A DNA stretch of 64,000 nt, from positions 204,001 to 268,000 of the forward strand of contig BJKQ01000011.1 in NCBI GenBank assembly GCA_006538405.1, written 5' to 3'. The DNA comes from Hansfordia pulvinata. Its lineage: Eukaryota; Ascomycota; Sordariomycetes; Xylariales. Positions 47,055 through 58,800 of the stretch are shown piece by piece. Position numbers and translations under genes: made by a program. Position 1 is the stretch's first letter; each line of letters starts with the position of its first letter. Under the pieces are notes generated by a model. That model did not search any database and was not told where the DNA came from. It saw only the letters and a program-made list of their open reading frames with translations.

Positions 47055-48827
47055 TCATACCGCGTCGTCGCCGCGCCGAGAGGGATCCCGAGAGTCGTTG
47101 TCTGGCGGCTGAGTGTCTTCGTCGTTCGGGTCATCTCGGTACCGAGCGGGCCATGGACGATTGCTTGAGGCAGAAGCGGCGTCGTTGACAAGAGGCGAAG
47201 ATGCAACGGCCTCTTCATCAGCGTTGGGAGTCCTGGAGCTGCTGCCGCTTGCATTTCGACCGTGTTTCCACCACTTCAGCTTCAAGATTCCACCGAGAGC
47301 ATCCTGAACTCCGGGGGCAACCGTGGTGCTGCTCTTGCGGCGGTCATGGCGACGGGCTGTAAAGCCGGGGAACCCAGTCGACTTGCGCCTGCGACGGAAC
47401 GCCCTGCGAGGCGAGGCGTCAGAAGCTGTCTGATGCAGAGAGGGATTGCTGGCCGCGGCCTCATCGTCCAAGTAGGGGCGTTGAGCCGGACCCGCCAGCA
47501 GAGCGGCCGTATCGCTGGCAGCGCTCAAAGGCATCGTGCTAGACCGCCTCCTGTTGAACGTAGGATCGGGCTTATTCTGATCTTCCAGCTCGCCCCAGAT
47601 CTCAGTGCGCTCTTGCCAAGGATTCGTAGACTTGCGAGTCGGTGCTGCTGGACCGGGCTCTGCTCTGTTCGGAGGTGCAAACGTGTTGTAGGTGGTAGGC
47701 ACACGGTCCGCATCGTCACTCATGAGATCTGAGTCAATAAGGGACTCGGACTCTTCGCCCTCCGTGTCTTCGACAAGACCAAGTCCTGGCGTTAGTGATG
47801 ACTGGCCGACGCCAGGGGGGTGTTGTTCGTCGTTGAGACGCCAGGAGAGGGCGAGGACACCAGCCAACAAGATGGCTGTGCCCAGGGCGATCAGCCACCC
47901 GTCAAGGGCGGAGATCAGATCGGTCTGGTGGAAGTAGATGAGGCCGTCCAGGATCGCGATGATATTGTAGATGCAGAAGACGAGCGGGTAGAGAACAGAA
48001 GTAGAGACCAGCTTAAGGCCACGGTGCAGGTAGTAAAGCTGGCTGAGGGCGAGGGCCACAAGAGTCAGAACAAGCATCCACGACTGCCAGTGAACAAACT
48101 GGTTGTCGCCATCGGCAATGGTGCGCAGGATGAGCTCGACGGCGGACTTTGCGAAGAGCAACGAGTGAGCGGAAAGGATGCCACTGATGCAGCCGTAGGC
48201 GAGGCCACGCGCAAGGCGGAACCGAGGGCTGTGGGACATGGCTGCAGTGATGTGGGAGAGAACCTCGACAGCCACGGCGATGGAGACGACAAGGAAAGCC
48301 TGGAGGGACATCCAGATGATGAAGGGGCGGCGAGCGAGAAGGAGGATGAGCTCGGTCAGGGAGTGGGCCGGGGACGGGATCGCGCCGAATATGGCGATCA
48401 GGCTGGCGCCGGAGGTGACGAGGGCGGTGCCGGCCAGAGACCAAGCGGTGAAGGGCTCGGAGAGAATGAGGGTGGCGCAAATGGAGTTGAAGACGAGCCC
48501 GGCGGCCTGAAGGGTGGACAGGACGGGCAGGGGCAGAGTCGAGATCTGAACGGAACTGCCGAGGATATTGGAGACTACGAACATGCCCATGCCGAGCTGC
48601 CAGCGGCGGCGACGGTAGGCAGGACGGTGGTCGTCTTCGGGGCGCTTCTCCTCCTCGAGGAGGTGGGATTTTCGCTGGAGGGTGAGGCCCAGGGACTGGA
48701 CGCCAGTAGAGGCGAGGCCTACTACGATGCCGATCTAGGAGGCGCATTAGACGGCATGAGGCACCGAAGCGACAGTGTGACTTACAGCAATGCTCCCGCC
48801 CGGGGAGAGACCGCCGATGGACCCCAT
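47055..48827 (-). CDS. NIPA-type magnesium transporter (DUF803)
   Basis: A multispan membrane protein of the NIPA family within the drug/metabolite-transporter fold; animal members move Mg2+ and sit at the plasma membrane or endosomes. Exon 1 is 48,786-48,827 and exon 2 is 47,055-48,734, with a 51-base intron, giving 573 residues. The start MGSIGGLSPGGSIA runs straight into helix 1 (IGIVVGLASTGVQSLGLTLQ). About nine hydrophobic segments follow up to residue 345, including NILGSSVQISTLPLPVLSTL and LYPLVFCIYNIIAILDGLIY, both characteristic of the family. Residues about 355-573 are a disordered Ser/Arg/Asp-rich cytosolic tail. The frame is intact. Confidence 0.88.
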
Positions 48828-51151
48828 GGCGGCAGGACGGGCCCTAGGGGCATCTGGAGACGGCGGAGGCAGCGGCGCAGGTGGAGATCGGGCGGAGGGC
48901 GGCGGCGGCGAAGGGCGGCGGAAGAGGATAGCCTCGGCTGGGCATGGAGGGGCGAGAAGAGCAGCGTCCAGGCAGCGGCGGCGGCGGCGGTTCAAGTGAC
49001 ACGGAAAGGAGAAGAGCCTGGAAGCGTGGAAGGCGTCGTGAAGGGCGTCGGGCGTCGAGCGCCGAGGTGAAACGCGAAAAGTGGGATACAGTTATGCGAC
49101 AGGGCAGAGATCTGAGTCGGCGAGGATGCGGTTCGATACGGCGGCAAACGAGGCGATGCGGTGTAGGGCACAGTGCGGTGCGGTGCGATGCGACGGGGGA
49201 CGCAAGCGCAGCAAGGTGACGGCGCACGAGGGCACAGTGGGCGGCGGCGGGATTCGAGGCTCGGGGATGGCGAGTGTCTGCAGAAGACAGCCAGGGCGTT
49301 GGTGTTGTCAGAGGGAGGCTTCGGGTCGTGGGACGTTAAGGGATGCAGGCGCAAGTGCGGCGGCAGCTGGTAACGGCGACGGGCGTAGATGGGATTGGAT
49401 CGAGGCCGAGAGGCGGCGGCCGTGTCGAGGTGGTGGCGGTAACGGGACGGGGTCGCTCCGTCGCGTGCAGGTACCTCGAAGTTGCGGGGACGCAACCTAT
49501 GCGTCTGCGGGTGGGTGGACGCCCGGGGATGGTGGGCGCTTCAAGGTACCCCGTCGTGCCCGCGCGGTGTGACGGGGCGGTCTATGCAGGTGCAGCTACA
49601 GACCCGCTACCCCAAAGTACCCGTTTCGACGAGTAAGCCGAACGATGACGCCGCCAGGGGTACCGACCGGTACAAGCGCGGGCACAAACTCGTGGGCTGA
49701 CCGTGCAGACACGGGGCTGCTTGTACGAGACGTTTGTCGCTTGTATCGAATAGCACCTTGGCTGGCTGTCGGGGCTCCGTGTCCAGGTCACGGCAATCGG
49801 GTTCTGGATGACCCTGGTCTTGAACTCTGTCGAGATTCCCCAGAGCAGGTGGTATTCTGGCTAGGCCACGCGGAGCTGGAGCACATGTGGGCCGGTGACG
49901 CGCGACGGATGCATAACATCACCAGTATGGCCACATGAGCATGTTTGCCCGCAGCTGGAAGGGCGGCGTGATGGTGTGTCTCTGGTGTTGGGTGTTGAGT
50001 AGAAAACGCCATGCCCAGGGGCAGAGCGAAAATGGGGAAGTCCGGAGGGGAGGGAGCAAGTCATGGTCGACATCTTGTTGCCGTGAGCGAGTCACCCCGG
50101 GCCTACTTAAACCAACAAACAACCCACATAGCTCGAGGCACTTGGCAGGCAGGTTTGCAACGGGGAACAACATGCAGCACTTTGCCCAAGTGACAATCTC
50201 GCTACAATTCGTGGACCTGATCGTATCTTGCAGCAAAGATGGCAATCAAGCGTTGGAATGTCCTTGTATGACCGCGTCTCAGACCACACACACGGCAGCT
50301 TCAGGCTGGTACATATATCATTCGACCCGAGGCGTCTGGCTTTGATTATTACGCACAACTGCCAGATGAGACCGGCGGGCCACATGCAAGGTTGCTCGGT
50401 TCAATTATTACGGTCATTGTTGTACAAGTCGCAGATACTACGAATGCACACAAAGCCTTCGCCCAGGCTGAGCGATGCCATGCTTCTGCTTACATCTCCC
50501 CGCTCTCGATATCGAGCCGCCTAGGATTTCGTAGGAACTCATTTCAGGATCGAGGCTCTATTATTGAACAGTCTCTTCCGAAAACACAGCATGGCGGGTT
50601 GGGTCACATCAAAAGGATGCAGCATTGAATCCGACATGAAGCTACCAACATACCAGCATGTATGCTACATGTATGTAATTCCTGCTACATATGGATTAGC
50701 AAATATTCTTGTAACTGAAAGCACGTCTGGTTGACTTGAATTGCGCCTCGAATGAAATGTGAAACCATCGACAGCTCCTTCCACTCTCTCTACATGGTCG
50801 TGCGCGCTGCGGCGGCAGGTGCGCCGGCCACTACCAGCAAGGCGCTGGAGCATGTCCGGAGGAAGCTACGGGTGGACCAGGTCAGCTCCACTGCTCGCCA
50901 TCTCCACCAATCACGTCGCCACAAGCTTTACGCCTTACGTAGCAACGGCCAACCTGGGGACCTGGGCGGACCTGCTGGCCAGCCCAGTGACGATAAGCCG
51001 TCCCTCCGTCTATCACATCACCAACCGCACCTCACCTCACCTCATCGCCGCGACCTCCTCAACCCGTCCACCCCGCTTAGTCGCCCCCCATCTCCTCAAT
51101 CCACCTTCGAACCGCGCCCGCTCGCCAGAAATCCCCCCTCAGTCGCCCACC
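48828..51151. other. Divergent spacer, NIPA-type gene to V-ATPase subunit E
   Basis: It contains both promoters. The strand opposite the NIPA-type gene has long open frames around 47.8-49.1 kb that are shadows. The 200 bases before the V-ATPase start are C/T-rich, as in a fungal core promoter. No gene is supported inside. Confidence 0.55.
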
Positions 51152-51930
51152 ATGTCGCAAGCCCACGCTCTCTCCGACGACCAGGTCGGCAAGGAGCTCC
51201 GCAAGATGACGGCGTTCATCAAGCAGGAAGCCACCGAGAAGGCCCGCGAGATCGAGACCAAGGCCAATGAGGAGTTCAGCATCGAAAAGTCAAAGCTCGT
51301 CCGCCAGGACACCGACGCCATCGACCAGCAGTACGCAAAGAAGTTCAAGCAGGCCGAGATGTCCCAGCAGATCACCCGCTCCACCGTCGCGAACAAGACC
51401 CGCCTCCGCGTCCTTGCCGCCCGCCAACAGCTCCTCGATGACATCTTCGAGCAGTCCGCCAAGCGCCTCACCGACTCTCCCCAGACCAAGGACAAGAACA
51501 AGCACAAGACTGTTCTCAAGAACCTGCTCCTCGAGGGCATGTACGCTCTCAGTGAGCCCCAGGTTCTCGCTCGCGCCCGCAAGGCCGACGCCCAGCTCGT
51601 CAAGGACGCTGCTTCAGACGCCGAGAAGGAGTACAAGAAGGCCACCGGCAAGGAGTCCAAGGTCAAGATTGATGAAGAGGTTCTGCCCGAGGGAAGGTCA
51701 GTGCCAGCTCTTGTTTCCCCGCAGCGACGACTTGGTCTCCCCTGCACACCCAAGCATTCAGGCACTAACAACATCACAGCTCTGGCGGCGTTATGATTCT
51801 CGGTGGCGGGGGCAAGATTGAGGTCAACAACACCTTCGACGCCCGCCTCAAGCTTCTTGAGGATTCAGCCCTACCGGCTGTCCGCAAGACTCTCTTTGGC
51901 GCCAACCCCAACCGCCGGTTCTTCGACTAA
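51152..51930 (+). CDS. vma4: V-type H+-ATPase subunit E
   Basis: The peripheral-stalk subunit E of the vacuolar proton pump, which with subunit G links the V1 motor to V0. Exons 51,152-51,696 and 51,780-51,930 join across an 83-base intron (AG|GTCAGT ... CACAG|C) to give 231 residues, the normal family size. The N-terminal half is the long helix expected (ALSDDQVGKELRKMTAFIKQ, then the SQQITRSTVANKTRLRVL core). The C-terminal mixed domain ends GGGGKIEVNNTFDARLKLLE and NPNRRFFD. The frame is intact. Expression is probably constitutive. Confidence 0.96.
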
Positions 51931-53652
51931 GCGAATTCAGCACTGCATCGCCGCCGATCTACAATACTGATCCCCCGCCCCTGTGCATTGCAGCTCGCCA
52001 CAGACCTGACACTTCGGGTGCTCTTGTCATCTCGAGCCGCCCAAGTAAAGCAGACGGCAGTCTTCATCCCGCCCAGGGGCGGAAGTCGAGGGGCATACAA
52101 GCTGGGAACTACGGCCGTACAGCTAGTTGAGGGGTGACTTGCTGGGACGACGGTCGTGTTTCTACTCATCTATTTTGGTCTATTGAATATTCCGGGGCAT
52201 CACAGGGGCTCCGTGATGCGCGCGGGGGTTGTGTTTACGAATTTCATGGATGGGTGTTGGTATCTGCATTTTTGCGGCCTGTGTCTGCTTCATCCTTCGA
52301 CCTGAGCTTGCCATTGCCAGCACATGTCTGCATATGTCCTTTTTCCTTGGGCAGGGCTGGAAGACTAGCATCGAATAACAAACTGTATCAGTATTCAAAC
52401 AGCGCCCGGCCGTAGATTTGCTCGCGTATTGCAGTGAGGCAAGGAGTCGCCGAAGCAGGCAAGTTGTGTACACAGTTCGAAACGTGTGCAAAGACACCGA
52501 TGGCTGGGAAGATCAGTATGGTTATTGGGCCACTGAGAGTCGCGTACAGTCTCTACATCACAAGAGCCCAGATTTGTCCCTTCGCTCGCACCTCTTCCGA
52601 TCTACTGCGCTTCTTGACCCAGCTCATCCTCGCTTGGCGGGTCAACTGTGGTGACCCGCTGATCTTCCGATAAAGCAACTTGCATGCTTTCCTACAGGCT
52701 CTTTTGATAAAACAACGTGTATACCATAGAATCTCTTCCCCTTTCTTCAAGAGGACTACCCGATGCTTTTTGAGATAAGGTAGCTGTTATAGATACGGCA
52801 GCTTTTGCTGGAGCATCGCGTATCCGTGAGTAAACGGCAATGATTCCCTTCGTATCTTGATCTCATGTTCAAGTAATTCCCAGCGGGAAGCAACCCAAGA
52901 AATGGGTAGCTGGAATAAAATGCAGACACACGACGTTCACTGGCGGTTCGGGTGGACAACTATAATCACGGGCTCATGGTATTGACCCGGCGCTGCAAAC
53001 CGTTTATCTCGCACCTTCGTGGGGCCTCGTCCGCTCTGGGAAGTTGACTGCTGACTTGGACCTCCTCTGATCCCGATCTTCTGTGCAACCTCATTCCGTC
53101 CCTGGCTGTGCGAAGAGTACTTGGCGGCAGAACCGCCGGCGGGGATTCCCGCACTACGGGCTCTTGCCTGGGGTTGGTATGACCACGCGGCTCCAAAAAT
53201 CTTAGTATGCTGCCATGGAAAGCGTCTTGCTATGCCACGCGTCATGGAGGTGACTCGAGTGGCCGGTCTGTTGCACCCGACCAGTCCCACGGCGTGGCGC
53301 AAGCTTCTGTCTCCCGCACCACCCACGTCAAGCCCTCGACACCTGGGAGCAGAATTCACCGACAATATTAAGATGCAAGCAAGTAACGTATGGCATGATC
53401 GTGCATTTCGTCTCATCATTCATCATTCAGCGCACCGAGATGCCAGTGGTAGTCCACATATCCATGGATTACGCCGTACGCCGCCGCCATTCAAACCCTA
53501 CCGGGTGCCTTTCGCTGTTATCCGTGCCTCTGGATAACTATACCGCACCCTTTGACACGGGTCTCATGTTTTCGTGCGATTCGTGACCGCCACGCGCACC
53601 TCTTGAGGGCCCCTATGGAATATGCACAAAGACCAGAGCGACTGCAACAGTC
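51931..53652. other. Spacer between convergent V-ATPase and nuclear-protein genes
   Basis: It holds 3' untranslated sequence on both sides and is more AT-rich around 52,650-52,950. No gene is supported. Confidence 0.55.
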
Positions 53653-55879
53653 TCAGGAGGGCGGTGCGGCCCAGCTGCGCATAAAGTCGCTCTGCTTGCC
53701 CACTTGCTTCTGCTGCTCACGGGCTTTCTCCTGCTCGAGCTCGATACCCGCGACGGCGTCTTCGAATATGCCCTTCCGAGGCGGCGGGCGCGATCGCGCT
53801 GACAGCTCCAACCTCTTCACTACAATGTCTAGCAGGGTGCGCACGTCCTTGCGGATGATAGCCCCAGGGCCGCCGCCTCCGTCAACAATGCGGTCCCGCG
53901 ATGACCGCAGCGCCGCCGCCAGCTTGTCGATGGCCTCGTCGTGGTCTCGAGTGTGTGGGTCGGCCGCCAACCGCGCCGCGCCCGCAGAAGCGAATGGGTG
54001 CGGCTTTTTGTTCGTAGTAGGGGTAGAGATTGGCGACCTTTTGGGCAATGGACCCGTGGCTTCCTCAGATGCCGATAGTGCATTGTCTGTTCGCAACTGC
54101 GCACCTGACCCTATCGCCACGTCCAAGAGCGACACGAGAGCCCGAACTCGGGGGTAGTCAGCCGATGACGGATCTTCAATGGCGAGGTCCGGTTTAGCCA
54201 AGCGGTCAAGAAAAGTGTCCAGGCTGGGGGCCGAGTAGAGACCAAGATCAGAGGCTTTAGCGTCCTCATCGCCGCCGCGGCCGAATGGCCCTGGCACATC
54301 ATCGAAAAGGGCACATGCCGCTGCCCGACGCCGCAGATCGCATAGCTTGAGCGAGGCCTTGGGTAGCCCGGTGAGAACAACCACGGAGCGCGCCACGGCA
54401 TTGTCGTCAGGCAGTATGGCATGGATATACCGGCATATCACGCCACACTGGAGTATGGTCAGCCTCTGATTCTCAATCACTTCCAAGTTGAGCGTCTTTG
54501 TAGACCGCGAAGAGAAACTGTCATTCTTACCGAGTCATTCCATTGGTTTGCTGCAGTGGGCAGCGACTCAACCAAGGCCCGCGTGGCTGCTATGTGCTCG
54601 GTTCGAAGAGCGGTGCAGACAACTCCATCCAGGCTCATGCGCAGTAGAAGTTGGATAGCCGATACTCTAGCATCGTTGCTTAGGTTTGGGGCTATTCGGA
54701 CGAGAAGACGCAAGTAAGTAGCAACGCCACTCCATTCACGGCCCCGATAAGCACCTTCGACCTCGGGCTTGGCCGTTGCAGGTTTGACATTACCCTCACT
54801 GTAGGCCGGACCACCCAAAGCACCCAGCATCTGGTACACGCGCTTCGGGTCGACAAGACGTTTGACGGCATCGCCAGTTAGGGCGATCAAGTTAACGTAC
54901 TGCGCCTGTAGTTGGGGATTGCGCTCGAGGACAACCTCGTCAAGGACCCAGGCAAGAACAGCGTCCGGCAGTTGTTGACCTCGCAGTACGAACGTATGTG
55001 GCAGGCCATTGACAAAGGCCTGCTCGCGCTCAAGCTGTGATCCATTGCCCAGGAAGGCCCACACACCGTCGGCCTCGTCGGAAGGGAAAGGCTGTGACGC
55101 TGGCCGTAGGAGGAGCGGGGCATCCGGGTCGAAAAAGTAGAAGCGCCGCTGGGTTACCTGGGCTCTTGTGCGATCGATAGCGCGCACAACGCGATCTTCG
55201 CCGAGTCTCGTTTCCTCATCGCCCCCTTCGTGGTGGTCATCGTTGCCCAACAGCTGGCGGGCGGCGCGGTGTAGATCGGAGGGGCTTTTTTCGTTGCCGC
55301 TGTCGTCTCGAGAGAGGCTTTCATTGTTGTCATCGTCGTCCGAGGGGATGTCCAAGGCCCTGGTGGCCAGACGCCTGCTTTCATCGGCCTTGTCGTTCTG
55401 ACGGGAATGGCTAATGAGAGCCTTCATGTCGAACTTGTGCTTGGGGGGCGAGGGCTTGCGAGCATGCCGCGGGCCAGTCGGCCGCCGCTGCTGTAAGGTC
55501 AGCGGGGAGTGTGTGCGGCCCGAGGCAATTCGCTTGGCTTGAGGAGTTCGGGTGGGATCGGCACGGGCATGGGGGCGGCCGTAGATGTTGGAGAGAGATT
55601 CGAGGGAGGAGTCGGAGTCGTCATCTTCCTCGTCGGAGCCACGGATGACATCCTTGCGGGGTGGGCGAGCTGGACGAGCGGCAGACGGCGAGGGGGTGCG
55701 CGGAGAGGAGGGGAGGGGTCTGCGAAGGGCGGGGTATTTTGTGAGGGTAAACTTGGCGATGAGAGGGGCGAGGAGGTGGCCGGAGCTGAGGCCGGAGCTG
55801 GGGCCGGAGCGTGGGACGAGGCGGGGCCGGGCTTGAAGAAGCCGCGGATGTCTGCGCCGCCGGAGGGCCGGGGCGGCAT
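53653..55879 (-). CDS. Nuclear protein with N-terminal FF motif (possible genome-maintenance factor)
   Basis: Two exons, 54,531-55,879 and 53,653-54,446 (first base 54,447 on this strand), are separated by an 83-base GT-AG intron, giving about 714 residues. The protein begins MPPRPSGGADIRGFFKPG; I-x-x-F-F followed by K-P resembles a degenerate PCNA-interaction box. A disordered Pro/Ser region with acidic patches follows (SDEEDDDSDSSLESLSNIYG), then from about residue 250 a helical, globular domain (FYFFDPDAPLLLRP, VWAFLGNGSQLEREQAFVNG, LPDAVLAWVLDEVVLERNPQ, KRVYQMLGALGGPAY). It ends in a basic tail helix (GIELEQEKAREQQKQVGKQS). This plan fits fungal DNA-repair scaffolds such as Nse5/Nse6-like proteins, but I cannot confirm that family. 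One frame break at the G run 55,765-55,768 separates the head from the rest. Confidence 0.65.
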
Positions 55880-58800
55880 GGTGGGTGTTGGAGACGCCGG
55901 TCAAGTCGATGTCACGAATGAAGGGGCAGCGAAAACATGGTGGCGAGAGCGAGATGGGCGGGGAGGGCGTCGAGGAAGGCTCGGATGCGCAGGCGGAGGG
56001 GTCGAGGCGCCAAAGGGCCACTCAGAGGGGCCGGATTTGACAGAGGCGGTGGACACGCGCAAGCTGATGGCGGACACGGATGGTCACACAGCAGCGACGT
56101 GGTCCGTACAGAACAGAGCACTCAGTCGGTAGTCTAACGTCCTGAAGCCGGCCAAGGTCGAGTGCAGCTTAGGATCCTGGTGGGTTGAGGGCGTCGCGAG
56201 CGATGTCCGGAGTGAGGCGACGCGGTCGGGCGAAAGTCACGCCCGGACGGTGCAGGCGCGTTAAGCAGGTCCGACGCCGCGCCTGGGGCAGCGGGAGGCG
56301 GTACGAGTACCTTGCAAGCGCTTCCAGGTACTGAGCTTGCAGGCCGGCAGGAACTGGAAAGTAAGGTCTTGGTGGGGCATGGCTCGGTGTCTCTACATAT
56401 GTACTCGTACTCGTATGCAGCCTTCAATGGCACCTGCCCGAAAGGCTCAATCTACTGGTCTGAAGGCGTATTCGAAGAGAGCAGGTGCTTTTAGCTGGGA
56501 CCCAGTGATCTGCTGGCCTCATCCCGTCCCAAGAACGCACCCGGGCTTTCGCTCGCGGCCTCGCGTCTCCCGTCCGGCGGCCCCTAAAACATGCAGATAC
56601 TGACCCAATCACCCAATCCAAATCCAATCCCACCCAAGCGTGGTCCCCTGTGCAGGCCCGTGCTGGGAAGCCTTGGCCCGTCGGTAGCCTCGTGCCTCTC
56701 TGTCTCCTTCTGCTTTTTTCCCAAGCCGTGTCAATCGCAATACATGCAGGGCTGGGGCCGCTCACAACGTCTCCTTTTCCCTATTTGCTTCCAGTAATGC
56801 TAAGCCCGGGATGTATCCGACTCGGCCCTGCGAGATCTTCTGTGCTGGTAGTCATGTGCATGCGAGTATTTGTGAGTCCACCATACGGAGTATTCGTACG
56901 TGTACCCTGTGTGACCTTTGTCATAGAGCCATTGATGGTATAGAACAATTCTAGCGCTTCAATGGGGTGAATGCACTCACAGCACCCATGTCTGCGGAAT
57001 CGTCTCCCTTTCTCCTTTCCTGGATCTGCGTGGTTGCATGGCACCTCCGTTTCTGGCTCGCAAGCCCGCCTCCGCTCCCCCATCTGCACCGAGAGGCAAG
57101 AACACCAAGCTTGGCATCAGAGAGAGCACATCACGCCCTCTCAACTCCAGAGGCCCCCTTTCCCTCCCTACCTCGCCCAGGGGGCCCGGCCGCGTCTGCG
57201 TCTGCACGCGCGGTGTGTCGATGCCCACGCGCACGCGTCCACGGGTACGCACCCGGATCACCAGTCTGGCTAGAGAGCGGCGTGGCGGCCCAAGCCCCCA
57301 GTCTGCATGCCATTGCTGTGCGCTCGTCTCGTAGAGATTTGCTATAATGCTTGTAGTGCCTTCCATTCCAGACGCCCAGCTTTTCGCCGTGCTGGTACCA
57401 GGGGCAAGTGACGAGTCGGTTTCCGCCCTGAGATGTATCGGAAGCCAGGGCGCCTCCTTTGGGGTCTTGGAAGCTAGGTACAAGTAACTACGGAGTAGGG
57501 CAAAGGCGGGCAAGGGGGCTCAGGGGCTGTCAGTCGGGTGGCTCACAGAGGCGGGCGGGCGTCGCCGCTATACAGCCTGCATTTCTGCGGGCGCGTGGTG
57601 ATCCCGTTGTTTCGCGCTGCCGAGGGACGAGCGTCTGACTTGAGTTGAGCATACATCTACTTGCCCGCAGAAGCGGCCCCTCACACAAGCACTTATTCTT
57701 ACAGGTGCGAATGGGTCGTGAAGTGCGTACGGAATACGAGTGTGCAGACCTTTCGGTTCGCGTGAGATAGGGGCAGCTTTGTCGCGGGCATCAGTCAACT
57801 GCAAGACCAGCCAGACCCATGGCGTACCATGGGTTCGTGGCCACTGCGCGTCCCATCGGACCGCTCTAGTTACTGGATACTCGTGCCGGGCACTGGGTCT
57901 GCGGGTACGTGGCCCCCCTGCGCGCCGACGAACCACCCGGACCAGGGGAGAATGAGAGTGTGGTCGTGCGAGGTACTCGTACGTGGGGTGTCACGGGTGT
58001 CTCAACGCCGAGGGGGCAGGGCGAGGACGCATCCCAGTCCCTGGTAGGCACCCGCCTTCCTTCGGGGCCACTGGGAGAAGATCTCGGGAACTGCGAGCCA
58101 CGGAGGAGATACCCAGCCAGCTATCTCCAATGCTGAGGAGAACCGCAAGACAACCGATGCGCGGGCTGGTAGCCAAACGTGGCTGGCGGGCGAGGCGATC
58201 TGTCAGCCTTGAAGAGGGGGCACGGGGGGTCCGCCTCCGGGCATATCTGGAGCGCGGAGCAGGACCCAGACACCAGAATCCTGCGCCAGGAGGTCGGCAT
58301 CCTACCGAACGGGCGACTCCTTCCGGAAGGGCTTTCTCGCTCGTCTCACCAGCCACAGGGAGGAGGAGAAGGAGAAGGAGGAGGAGGGGAGGGGAGGGGC
58401 AACACGTTGCCAACACATTTGCTGGTAGACTGTTGCCGAGCAGGCATGAAAGATGGTACGAGTAGTATAAAACCCCGAACGCGCGTGGTAAGTGCCAGGC
58501 GACACCCGTACGGAGTACTCGACCGCCCGCTCTCCTCCAGGGGAGGTTGCGGGGGGTGGGCTGGTCTTTGCGAGGAAGGATTCCAATAGCGTGCTCTGCC
58601 CTGGGGTCGTTCTGCTCTGTGAGATCCAGGTGGCAGGCTTGGATCGTAAACCCTATCGAGTCGGCATCCTGCGTTGACAAGGCCCTTAACGGGTTGGTAC
58701 AAAACACGTTAATAATAAGTATACTTGACAGGCGGTAAAGCTTATTGATGAGGTCTTGGAACGTCGTGCGATGCGGATGGGAACTGCCTTGGTCAACACT

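Noticed and set aside
47820..49070. 416-codon plus-strand open frame rich in Glu/Gly/Asp
   Set aside because: Antisense of the NIPA-type coding exon and its promoter; an artefact of GC-rich codon use.
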